Positions 35,234-42,216 of a DNA stretch of 64,000 nt are shown here, piece by piece (the first letter of the stretch is position 1; every line of letters starts with the position of its first letter). The stretch is taken from NCBI RefSeq assembly GCF_006715725.1, contig NZ_VFNU01000001.1, forward strand, positions 3,596,001 to 3,660,000, read 5' to 3'. The notes under the pieces are model-generated. The model was not told where the DNA came from and searched no databases. It saw only the letters and a list, made by a program, of their open reading frames with translations. Source of the DNA: Nocardioides sp. SLBN-35. GTDB lineage: Bacteria > Actinomycetota > Actinomycetes > Propionibacteriales > Nocardioidaceae. The position numbers were made by a program, and so were the translations under genes.

Positions 35234-35548
35234 ATGGCGTGGTTGGTACTGGTGCTCTCCGGGGTCCTCGAGGCGGCCTGGGCGACGGCCCTGTCGCGGT
35301 CCGAGGGGTTCAGCAGGCTGGTTCCGTCGGTGGTCTTCTTCGTGACCCTGACGGCCAGCATGGCCGGCCTGGCGTACGCGATGCGCAGCCTGCCGGTCGG
35401 GACGGCGTACGCCGTCTGGGTCGGTATCGGCGCGGCACTGACGGTGGTGATCGCGATGGCCGCTGGCGAGGAGCCGGTGAGCCTGCTGCGGATCCTGTTG
35501 CTGCTCGGGCTGGTCGGGTGCGTGATCGGGCTCAAGCTGGCGCACTGA
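35234..35548 (+). CDS. gdx: Guanidinium exporter, SMR family (Gdx/SugE type)
   Basis: This 104-residue protein has four membrane helices and acts as an antiparallel dimer exchanging guanidinium for protons. Glu13 (in GVLEAAW) is the conserved essential carboxylate, and the helix-3 motif [14 protein letters not shown] is typical of the Gdx rather than the Qac subtype. The guanidine-III riboswitch just upstream independently supports guanidinium as substrate. The ATG at 35234 gives the usual family length. Confidence 0.92.
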   Translation: MAWLVLVLSGVLEAAWATALSRSEGFSRLVPSVVFFVTLTASMAGLAYAMRSLPVGTAYAVWVGIGAALTVVIAMAAGEEPVSLLRILLLLGLVGCVIGLKLAH

Positions 35549-35577
35549 CCTCGCCGGCTGCCGGGTACCGGTCGGTC

Positions 35578-35841
35578 ATGGCCGTCTACCTCGCGTGGTC
35601 CCCGTCAGCCGTGCCGCACGACGTGCTCGGCCCGTGGTCCGAGGTGCGCGCGATCGGCGACGGCCTGGCCCTCGTCGAGAGCGACGCCGGCCTGTCGCGG
35701 GTCTACCACGAGCTGAAGTGGGCGCTGCCCGAGGGAACCGCGCTGTTCGTCGCTCCCCTGCCGGAGCGCCCGAAGCTCAAGGGCCTACCGGCCGGGACGA
35801 CCACCTGGTTGCGGGACCGGATCGCCGGCCCCGACCAGTGA
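35578..35841 (+). CDS. Conserved hypothetical protein
   Basis: An 87-residue protein of unknown function, starting at ATG 35578 soon after the exporter. It opens with [22 protein letters not shown] and contains the charged [19 protein letters not shown]. There are no membrane segments or metal motifs. The 3' end overlaps the convergent 2H phosphoesterase gene by 57 bp. It is probably co-transcribed with the exporter (29 bp gap), but no link to guanidine is visible. Confidence 0.6.
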   Translation: MAVYLAWSPSAVPHDVLGPWSEVRAIGDGLALVESDAGLSRVYHELKWALPEGTALFVAPLPERPKLKGLPAGTTTWLRDRIAGPDQ

Positions 35842-36345
35842 CCAGCTCGCCAGCACCCGGCAGTCGCGCTCGGCGTACCGGTGCAGCTCGAGGCGTTCCG
35901 CCCGGGCACGGACAGGGAGGGTCGTGGCGAGGTCGGCGGTCACCGACGCGACCGACACGCCGGGTCCGAGGCGGTCCAGCGTGAGGTGCGGTACGACGTC
36001 CGCGAACTCCCCCGCGTACGGCGGGCAGTCCGGGAACGCCTCCCACAGCCGTGCCGTCAGCGCGGCGAACGGCGCCACGGGCGACGGCACGGCGTGGACG
36101 ATCCCGTCGGGGAAGGCCGTGACCTCGTCGAGGACGAGGTCGAAGGCCGGCGTGGTGCGGGCGATTCGGGCCACCCGGGCGAGGTCGGCGTCGGTCGGCG
36201 CGGGCCGGAACGGCGCCAGTGCGGTGATGTGGGCGTGGGTGAACGCCGGGTCACGGGACACCCAGGCGGCGTCGTAGTGCTCCCACCGGCCGCGGATGTA
36301 GTCCTCCAGCGCGGGTACCGGGACGACGAGCACGGTGTGGGCCAC
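35785..36345 (-). CDS. 2H phosphoesterase / 2'-5' RNA ligase-like protein
   Basis: This 186-residue protein has the two histidine motifs of the 2H superfamily: HITALAPF (HxT) about 40 residues in and HLTLDRL (HxT) about 120 residues in. Members hydrolyse or ligate 2',3'-cyclic phosphates or 2'-5' linkages in RNA and nucleotides. The GTG at 36345 has TAGTGT 6 nt upstream, suggesting a leaderless message. The natural substrate is unknown. Confidence 0.75.
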   Translation of the reverse strand: MAHTVLVVPVPALEDYIRGRWEHYDAAWVSRDPAFTHAHITALAPFRPAPTDADLARVARIARTTPAFDLVLDEVTAFPDGIVHAVPSPVAPFAALTARLWEAFPDCPPYAGEFADVVPHLTLDRLGPGVSVASVTADLATTLPVRARAERLELHRYAERDCRVLASWSLVGAGDPVPQPGGRPGR

Positions 36346-36351
36346 GGCCGG

Positions 36352-36357
36352 ACACTA
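36352..36357 (-). promoter_or_regulatory. -10 box of leaderless 2H phosphoesterase gene
   Basis: On the minus strand TAGTGT precedes the GTG at 36345 by 6 nt. Confidence 0.45.
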
Positions 36358-36439
36358 GCCCCGGCTCCACCGTGCTGTTCTCGCCACTGGCTCGTTGGAG
36401 CCGTGGCGACACACTCGGAACGCGTCACTGGGGGGAACC

Positions 36440-36553
36440 ATGACCGCGAACACGCCTGACCTGCAGGACACCGACGAGCACGAATGGTCGGGCATCGTGC
36501 TCGTCCTCGCGCTCCTCGCGCTGGCCGGAGTGCTGGTGATGCTCTTCACCTGA
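36440..36553 (+). CDS. 37-residue single-pass membrane protein
   Basis: A short frame from ATG 36440 to TGA 36553, preceded by GGGGGAA with 2-nt spacing. The product has a hydrophilic acidic start (TANTPDLQDTDEHEWSG) and then an uninterrupted ~19-residue hydrophobic helix (IVLVLALLALAGVLVMLF). A single-pass membrane peptide is the simplest reading. It precedes cobT on the same strand by 44 bp, but cobT appears to have its own promoter. No family is recognised. Confidence 0.6.
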   Translation: MTANTPDLQDTDEHEWSGIVLVLALLALAGVLVMLFT

Positions 36554-36583
36554 GCAGCGGCTCCGCCGAGCGGAGCCCGGCGG

Positions 36584-36589
36584 TAGCGT
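36584..36589 (+). promoter_or_regulatory. -10 box of leaderless cobT
   Basis: TAGCGT is followed after 8 nt by the ATG at 36598, with no ribosome-binding site. No B12 riboswitch precedes this operon. Confidence 0.45.
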
Positions 36590-36597
36590 TCGGCACC

Positions 36598-37656
36598 ATG
36601 AGCGCTCTCGCCGCACCCGACCCAGACGTCCGCTCGGCCGCAGCCGAGCGCCTCGCCGGCCTGGCCACCCCGGCCGGTGCGCTGGGCCGGTTGGGCGACC
36701 TCGGGGTGTGGCTCGCGGCGGTCCAGGGCGTCGTACCCCCTCGTCCGCTGGACGACGTGCGGCTGGTGATCTTCGCCGGCGACCACGGCGTCGCGCAGCA
36801 CGGAGTCTCGGCCTACCCGCCGGCGATCACGCCGGCCATGGTGCGCACCTTCGTGATGGGCAAGGCCGGTGTCTCGGCGCTCGCGGCCGCGCACGGCGTC
36901 CACGTCCGGGTCCTCGACCTGGGCGTCGACGACGACCTCGAGGGCGTGCCGGCCGAGGTCCGGGCGCACAAGGTACGGCGCAGCAGCGGCGCGATCCACG
37001 TCGAGGACGCCCTCTCCGCCGACGAGGCCGCCCGAGCCTTCGCGGCCGGCCGCACCGTCGCCGGCGAGGAGATCGCCGCGGGGGCGCAGCTCCTGCTGTC
37101 CGGCGACATGGGCATCGGCAACACCACCCCGGCCGCCGCCATGGTCGCGGCCGCGCTGGGCCTGCCCGCCGTCGAGGTCACCGGCCGCGGCACCGGCGTC
37201 GACGACGCCGCGCTCACCCACAAGCAGGTCGTCGTCCAGCAGGCGCTCGACCGCGCCGGGCACCGGGCCGACAGCGAGACGGGCGACCCGCTGGACGCGC
37301 TCGCCGCCCTGAGCAGCGCCGACCTGGTCGCGACGGTCGGCTACCTCGTGGAGGCGGCCGAGCGCGGCGTACCCGTCCTGCTCGACGGCCTGATGTCCGT
37401 CGCCTGCGCGCTGTACGCCGACCGGATCGCGCCCGGCGCGGCCGCCTGGTTCGCCGCCGGACACCGCTCGACCGAACCCGCCCAGGCCCTCGCGCTGGAG
37501 AAGCTCGGCCTGGAGCCGGTGCTCGACCTCGGGCTGCGCCTGGGCGAGGGCTCGGGCGCGGTGGCCGCCGTCCCTGTGCTCCGCTCGGCGGTCGCACTGC
37601 TGCGCGACGTCGCGCTGCTCGCCGACCTGATGCCGCCCGCCCCCGAGGGCCGGTGA
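36598..37656 (+). CDS. cobT: Nicotinate-nucleotide-dimethylbenzimidazole phosphoribosyltransferase
   Basis: This 352-residue enzyme makes alpha-ribazole phosphate from DMB and NaMN for the lower ligand of cobalamin. Family motifs are IFAGDHGVAQHGVSAYP near residue 60, GDMGIGNTTPAAAM, and the C-terminal EKLGLEPVLDLGLRLGEGSGA that carries the catalytic glutamate. Length is normal. Its stop overlaps the cobS start (GTGA). BluB, which makes DMB, is encoded at 52.6 kb. Confidence 0.93.
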   Translation: MSALAAPDPDVRSAAAERLAGLATPAGALGRLGDLGVWLAAVQGVVPPRPLDDVRLVIFAGDHGVAQHGVSAYPPAITPAMVRTFVMGKAGVSALAAAHGVHVRVLDLGVDDDLEGVPAEVRAHKVRRSSGAIHVEDALSADEAARAFAAGRTVAGEEIAAGAQLLLSGDMGIGNTTPAAAMVAAALGLPAVEVTGRGTGVDDAALTHKQVVVQQALDRAGHRADSETGDPLDALAALSSADLVATVGYLVEAAERGVPVLLDGLMSVACALYADRIAPGAAAWFAAGHRSTEPAQALALEKLGLEPVLDLGLRLGEGSGAVAAVPVLRSAVALLRDVALLADLMPPAPEGR

Positions 37657-38420
37657 GCGTCGCCGTCGTCGGCCGCAGCCTGCGGCTGTCGATCGGGATG
37701 CTGACCGCGCTGCGGGTGCCCGCGGTGCTGAAGGTCTCCCCCGGCGTCGCGACCGGGGCGCTGCTGCTCGCCCCGCTGGCCGTGCTGCCCCTCGGAGCGG
37801 TCGTGGGCCTCGTCGTGTGGGCCGGCGGCCGCCTCGACCTTCCCGCGCTGGCGGTCGCCTTCGCCGCGCTGGCCGCGCTCGCCGTCGGCAGCCGGGCGCT
37901 CCACCTCGACGGGCTCTCCGATGTCGCCGACGGGCTCACCTCGTCGTACGACCGGGAGCGGTCGCTGGCCGTCATGAAGAGCGGTACGGCGGGCCCGGCC
38001 GGTGTCGCCGCGCTGGTGCTGGTGCTCGGGGCACAGGCCGCGGCCCTGACCACCTTCGTGTCCTTCGGCGGCGAGCCTCGCTCGGCCCTCGTGGCCGGCG
38101 CCGCCGTGTGCGCCTCGCGGGCCGCGCTCTGGATCACCGCCTGCACGCTGGCGCCCCCGGCCCGCCCGGACGGGCTGGGCGTGACCTTCACACGGCGAGT
38201 GCCGGTCCTCCTCTCCTTCGCGGGATGGGCCGGCCTGGCCCTCCTGTCGCTGCTCGTCGACCCGGTCCGCGGCCCGGTGACCGTGGCGGTCGCCTTCGTG
38301 GTGGTGGCCTTGCTGACGGCCCACGCCGTGCGCCGGTTCGGTGGAGTGACCGGCGACGTGTTCGGCGCCGGGATCGAGGTGGCTCTGGCCGTGCTCCTGA
38401 TAGGACTGGCGGGTGCCTGA
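37653..38420 (+). CDS. cobS: Adenosylcobinamide-GDP ribazoletransferase (cobalamin synthase)
   Basis: This 255-residue membrane enzyme joins adenosyl-GDP-cobinamide to alpha-ribazole. It is highly hydrophobic (6-7 segments) and has the family signature LHLDGLSDVADGL near residue 85, plus RDRSLAVMKSGTAGPAG-like metal/nucleotide residues (here RERSLAVMKSGTAGPAG). The GTG start overlaps the cobT stop by 4 bp. Name clash: this is CobS in the sense of cobalamin synthase, not the cobaltochelatase subunit. Confidence 0.92.
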   Translation: MSVAVVGRSLRLSIGMLTALRVPAVLKVSPGVATGALLLAPLAVLPLGAVVGLVVWAGGRLDLPALAVAFAALAALAVGSRALHLDGLSDVADGLTSSYDRERSLAVMKSGTAGPAGVAALVLVLGAQAAALTTFVSFGGEPRSALVAGAAVCASRAALWITACTLAPPARPDGLGVTFTRRVPVLLSFAGWAGLALLSLLVDPVRGPVTVAVAFVVVALLTAHAVRRFGGVTGDVFGAGIEVALAVLLIGLAGA

Positions 38421-39279
38421 CGACCTGCCGACCCGCCCGCCGCGTGACACCGAGCGGCTCGCCGTCGTGCGTGCCCTGACCGAGGCCCGCACCCACGGCG
38501 AGATCACGCGCGACGACCAGGTCGAGCGCACCGACATGGCGCTGCGGGCCGTGTCTCTGGCCGAGCTGGCCGCTCTGGTCGAGGACCTCGACAACCCGCC
38601 GACGCTGCCCGAGCCCGCCGCCAGCCGCCGCGGCCTGCTCCTCGGCGCCGTCGGGCTGGTCGCTGCCGGAGCAGTGGGTTTCGCCGCCCTCTCCGGCGCC
38701 GACGAGCCGGACGCCGCCGCGCGTCCCTCCCCCGCCAGCAGCACGGCGACGGCGTCTCCGGCCCCGGCCCCGACCCACGCACCGACCCCGGTGCCCACGC
38801 CGGAGCCGCCCGCACCCGACATCGACCTGTACACCGTCGCGGGGCTGAAGGTCCTGATCGCGGAGTACCACGAGAAGCTCGGCACCTGGCAGGCCTACGA
38901 CCTGTCGGTCCTCGACCACGACCAGGCGAGCGCCGACGCGGCGATCCTGCCGATCCGCAAGCGACGCCTCCAGTGGTGGAGCTGGAGTCCCGACGAGCGG
39001 TGGAGCACGAACTTCGACCCGATGCAGGTCACCAGCAGCAACGAGCAGGTCGTGGACCTCCGCAAGGTCGACCTGGCGGCCGTGGTCGCCAACATCCCGC
39101 GCGCCCGGCGGACCTCGAACGTCGAGGAGCCCGACGCTCTGGGCATCTTCTTCACCCACGACCCCGAGCACGGCGCCGTCGTGCGGTTCCATGTCGGCAA
39201 CCAGTACAGCGAGGTCGGCACGATGACCACCGACCTGTCCGGCAAGGTGCTGGAGCGGCGCCCGTTCGAGCGGTCCTAG
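38413..39279 (+). CDS. DUF1707-domain membrane-anchored protein
   Basis: A 288-residue protein overlapping cobS by 8 bp. Residues ~8-60 resemble the DUF1707 (SHOCT-like) segment, ending LAELAALVEDL. One membrane helix follows (residues ~77-95, RRGLLLGAVGLVAAGAVGF), then a Pro/Thr/Ala-rich linker and a ~150-residue extracellular domain with many Trp/Tyr (RRLQWWSWSPDERW). The function is unknown, and co-transcription with cobS may be incidental. The stop codon is the first three bases of palindromic repeat copy A. Confidence 0.65.
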   Translation: MPDDLPTRPPRDTERLAVVRALTEARTHGEITRDDQVERTDMALRAVSLAELAALVEDLDNPPTLPEPAASRRGLLLGAVGLVAAGAVGFAALSGADEPDAAARPSPASSTATASPAPAPTHAPTPVPTPEPPAPDIDLYTVAGLKVLIAEYHEKLGTWQAYDLSVLDHDQASADAAILPIRKRRLQWWSWSPDERWSTNFDPMQVTSSNEQVVDLRKVDLAAVVANIPRARRTSNVEEPDALGIFFTHDPEHGAVVRFHVGNQYSEVGTMTTDLSGKVLERRPFERS

Positions 39280-39441
39280 TGTCCCGAACCTGAAGTCCGG
39301 TGCGTAAGTCCGCGCTCCAGGTGCGTGCAGCGCAAGGCGGGGTCGCGTGGGCAGACTGGGCGTCTTTCGAGCGATCCCAACGCAGCGATGTGCGTGCCTG
39401 GGGCGCGGAATTATGTGGCGGATTTCAGGTTCGGGGCACTA
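39277..39441. repeat. Long palindromic intergenic repeat, copy A
   Basis: The outer arms at 39277-39294 and 39424-39441 are complementary at 17 of 18 positions (TAGTGTCCCGAACCTGAA pairs with its near reverse complement). An inner pair TCCGCGCTCCAG / CTGGGGCGCGGA continues the stem. The core contains GTGCGTGCAGCGCAAGGCGG and CAGACTGGGCGTCTTTCGAG, shared with copies B and C. It fills the gap between the converging 38413-39279 gene and cobU. No ORF was found inside it. Confidence 0.8.
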
Positions 39442-39457
39442 GCGGGCAGCGCCCGGG

Positions 39458-39979
39458 TCAGAGGCGGAGCACGCGCCCCGCGACGACCAGGTGCACCTCG
39501 TCGCACGCCTCGGCCACCCGCTGGTTGATCGTGCCGAGCAGGTCGCGGAACACTCGTGCCGACCGGTGCTCGGGTACGACGCCGAGGCCGACCTCGTTCG
39601 TCACGAGCACGACCGGCTGCGGGGTGGCCGTCAGAGCGGCGAGCGTGGCGCCGAGGAGCCGGAGCACGTGTGCCTCGACCTCCTCGACGGGCTCCTCCCA
39701 CAGCCCGGCGTCGTCGACGACGCCGGTGAGCCAGGTGCCGAGGCAGTCGACGAGGACGGGCTCGCGGGCGGCCCGGAGCACGCCGGCGACGTCGCGGGTC
39801 TCCTCGGTGGACCAGGTCGCCGGCCGGCGGGCCCGGTGGGCGGCGATGCGCGCGGCCCAGTCGGCGTCGTCGTACACGGGTCCGGCGGCCACGTAGGTGA
39901 CGCTCGCCGCGTCGGCGAGCAGCGACTCGGCGTGGCGGGACTTGCCGGACCTCACGCCGCCGGTGACCAGGACCTTCAC
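39458..39979 (-). CDS. cobU: Adenosylcobinamide kinase / guanylyltransferase
   Basis: This 173-residue bifunctional enzyme phosphorylates adenosylcobinamide and then adds GMP. Motifs are the P-loop GGVRSGKSRHAE at residues 7-18, the catalytic-histidine region RRPATWSTEE (His49-like position in HRARRP), VDCLGTWLTG and VTNEVGLGVVPE. The GTG start overlaps the RNB gene stop by 4 bp. It is split from cobT-cobS by repeat A and runs on the other strand. Confidence 0.92.
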   Translation of the reverse strand: MKVLVTGGVRSGKSRHAESLLADAASVTYVAAGPVYDDADWAARIAAHRARRPATWSTEETRDVAGVLRAAREPVLVDCLGTWLTGVVDDAGLWEEPVEEVEAHVLRLLGATLAALTATPQPVVLVTNEVGLGVVPEHRSARVFRDLLGTINQRVAEACDEVHLVVAGRVLRL

Positions 39980-41409
39980 GGCAGGGTGAACGCGACCTTG
40001 CGCGCCGCGAGGTCGGCGGTGGCGAGCGTGACGGACACGTCCTCGCCGAGCGGCAGCGGCTGTGCGGAGGTCACGGGGGCCTCGACCCCGACCTCGGCGA
40101 GCACGACGACGCCGGAGGTCGCCTCGTCGTCGCGGACGCTGGTGACGACGCCGTCGAACTGCTGGCCGACCCGGTCGGCGAGCACGGCGGCCTCGATCAG
40201 GTCGAGGACGGCCCGCTCGTAGGCGCCGGCCCGGCGGGCGGAGTCCTGCAGGATCTTGGGCAGACCCGGCAGCGCGCTCGCCGCCCAGTCGGGGACGGGA
40301 GTTCCGGCGCAGATCGCGAGGCAGACCTCGCCGACGTAGCGGTCGCCGAGGCGACGCAGCGGCGCGGTGACGTGGGCGTACTCGGCCGCGATGGCGGAGT
40401 GAAGCCTCTGCTCGGGCAGATCACCGTCGAAGGCGGCGTAGCCGCTGCCGCGCAGCAGCCGGGTGCACGCGACGATCATCGCCTGGTGCTGGGAGACCGT
40501 GGGGTCGAGCGAGCGCACGAAGGCGGGGTACTCCATGTCCTGGGGCCACGAGATCCGCAGGCCCTTGGCGACCCGGCGCAGCCGGGCCACGTCGCGCGGG
40601 TCGGCGGGCGGCAGGGTGCGCAGCATGCCGACCTTCGCGCCGACCATGAGCGAGGCGGCGGCCATGCCCGTCAGCAGCGAGATCTGCGCGTTCCACTGCT
40701 CGACGGGCAGCTGCTCGCGGAACACCAGCTGGAACCCGCCGTCGGCCTCGTCGACCTCCTGCTCGGGCAGCGGCAGCGAGATGCCGCCGCGGTCGACCTC
40801 CTGCTGCTCGCGCAGCCTGCCGACCTCGCGGAGCAGCTCGAGCACCTCGCCGGCGGTGCCGTCGTCGAGCGCCTTCTGGGCGTCGACGTAGGACCACCGG
40901 GCACGCGAGCGCACCCGCGCGCGCTCGACGCGTACGTCGACCTGCACTCCGGTCGCGTCGAGCCGGATCGTCCACAGCAGCGCCGGGCGGACCTGGTCGG
41001 GCAGCAGCGACGCCGCGTCCTCGGACAGAGCGGGCGGGTGCAGCGGGATCCGGGTGCCGGCTCCGTACAGCGTCTCGCCGCGCTTGTTGGCCTCGACGTC
41101 CACCGCGTCGCCCGGCTCGACGAAGGCGGCGACGTCGGCGATGGCGTAGTGGACGACGTACCCGTCGTCATGACGCTCGATGTGCAGCGCCTGGTCGAGG
41201 TCCATCGAGCCGGCCGGGTCGATGGTGAGGAACGGCAGGTCGGTGCGGTCCTGCTCGGGCAGCACCACGTCGGCCGCGGCCCGCTCCGCGGTGGCCGTCA
41301 CGTCCGCGGGGAAGTCACCCGGGAGCTCGAGCTCCTTCGCGATCGCGGCGAGACCCGCCTGGATCTCGGGGGAGCTCGCCTTGACCCGGACCACGAGATT
41401 GTTCGGCAT
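39976..41409 (-). CDS. RNB-domain ribonuclease (RNase II/R family)
   Basis: This 477-residue protein is dominated by an RNB exonuclease domain: FLTIDPAGSMDLDQALHIE with the metal-binding aspartates, VVHYAIADVAAFV, GTRIPLHPPALSEDAASLLP, and the C-terminal YAHVTAPLRRLGDRY. N-terminal cold-shock domains and a full S1 domain are missing or reduced, as in compact actinobacterial members. It probably degrades RNA 3' to 5'. It is leaderless and shares a promoter region with the divergent yaaA. It is co-translated with cobU. Confidence 0.82.
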   Translation of the reverse strand: MPNNLVVRVKASSPEIQAGLAAIAKELELPGDFPADVTATAERAAADVVLPEQDRTDLPFLTIDPAGSMDLDQALHIERHDDGYVVHYAIADVAAFVEPGDAVDVEANKRGETLYGAGTRIPLHPPALSEDAASLLPDQVRPALLWTIRLDATGVQVDVRVERARVRSRARWSYVDAQKALDDGTAGEVLELLREVGRLREQQEVDRGGISLPLPEQEVDEADGGFQLVFREQLPVEQWNAQISLLTGMAAASLMVGAKVGMLRTLPPADPRDVARLRRVAKGLRISWPQDMEYPAFVRSLDPTVSQHQAMIVACTRLLRGSGYAAFDGDLPEQRLHSAIAAEYAHVTAPLRRLGDRYVGEVCLAICAGTPVPDWAASALPGLPKILQDSARRAGAYERAVLDLIEAAVLADRVGQQFDGVVTSVRDDEATSGVVVLAEVGVEAPVTSAQPLPLGEDVSVTLATADLAARKVAFTLP

Positions 41410-41416
41410 GTCGGTG

Positions 41417-41426
41417 ACTTTATCGT
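41417..41426. promoter_or_regulatory. Overlapping divergent -10 boxes (RNB / yaaA)
   Basis: The minus-strand TAAAGT (41417-41422) lies 7 nt before the RNB ATG at 41409. The plus-strand TATCGT (41421-41426) lies 7 nt before the yaaA GTG at 41434. The boxes share two base pairs, so the promoters should be mutually exclusive. Confidence 0.6.
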
Positions 41427-41433
41427 TGGCCCC

Positions 41434-42213
41434 GTGCTGATCCTGCTGCCGCCGAGCGAGGGCAAGGCCGTCCCCCGGCGGGGACGGCCGCTCGACCTCG
41501 CCTCGTTGTCCTCCCCTGCACTGACCGACGCGCGCCGCGAGGTGCTCGACGCACTGGTCACGCTGTGCCGTGAGGACCCGGTCAAGGCGGCCGAGGTGCT
41601 CGGCCTGTCGGCCGGCCAGGCCGACCTCGTCGAGCGCAACGCCGGCCTGCCGGACGCGCCGACGGCCCGGGCGGACCGGATCTACACCGGTGTCCTGTAC
41701 GACGCCCTCGACGTCGCGACCCTCTCCGCCGGCGCGAAGCGGCGGGCGACCTCGCGGCTCGCCGTCGCGTCCAGCCTGTTCGGCGTGGTGCGCCTCGGCG
41801 ACCGGATCCCGTCGTACCGCCTCTCCGGTGACGCCTCCCTGCCCGGCCTCGGCCCGGTGGCCGCGGTGTGGCGCGAGGCCCTGCCGGCCGTGATGACCGA
41901 GGCGCTGGGGCGCGGGCTGCTGGTCGACCTGCGCTCGGGGATGTACGCCGGCTTCTGGCGGCCCGGCCCCGACCTCGCCAGGCGCGTGGCGACCGTGCGG
42001 GTGCTCCACGAGCACAACGGCGCCCGCAAGGTGGTCAGCCACTTCAACAAGGCCACCAAGGGCCGGATCGTGCGCGCGCTGCTCGAGGACGGCGCCGACC
42101 CGCGCACCCCGGCCGGGTTCGCCGACGCGCTGCGGGACCTGGGCTGGACGGTCGAGGTGGGCGCCCCCGGCAAGTCCGGCACCCAGCTCGACGTGGTCGT
42201 CAGCGAGCTCTGA
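41434..42213 (+). CDS. yaaA: YaaA family peroxide-stress protein (UPF0246)
   Basis: This 259-residue protein begins with the family hallmark LLPPSEGKA and contains the conserved FNKATKGRIVRALL near the C-terminus, with SGMYAGFW before it. YaaA in E. coli lowers intracellular free iron during peroxide stress and binds DNA. The GTG start at 41434 has no ribosome-binding site but has a -10 box at leaderless distance. Its 3' end lies only 3 bp from the convergent RNase H/CobC gene. Confidence 0.85.
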   Translation: MLILLPPSEGKAVPRRGRPLDLASLSSPALTDARREVLDALVTLCREDPVKAAEVLGLSAGQADLVERNAGLPDAPTARADRIYTGVLYDALDVATLSAGAKRRATSRLAVASSLFGVVRLGDRIPSYRLSGDASLPGLGPVAAVWREALPAVMTEALGRGLLVDLRSGMYAGFWRPGPDLARRVATVRVLHEHNGARKVVSHFNKATKGRIVRALLEDGADPRTPAGFADALRDLGWTVEVGAPGKSGTQLDVVVSEL

Positions 42214-42216
42214 GGC

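Noticed and set aside
35234..35548. QacE-type multidrug exporter annotation for the SMR gene
   Set aside because: Helix-3 signature and the guanidine-III riboswitch favour the guanidinium-specific Gdx subtype.
36362..36406. GGCTCCA...TGGAGCC inverted repeat upstream of the 37-residue gene
   Set aside because: Short arms with a loop of more than 25 nt and no T-run; not convincing as a terminator or operator.
39280..39896. Plus-strand frame running from repeat A across cobU
   Set aside because: It starts inside the palindromic repeat and is antisense to cobU; no ribosome-binding site and no domain.
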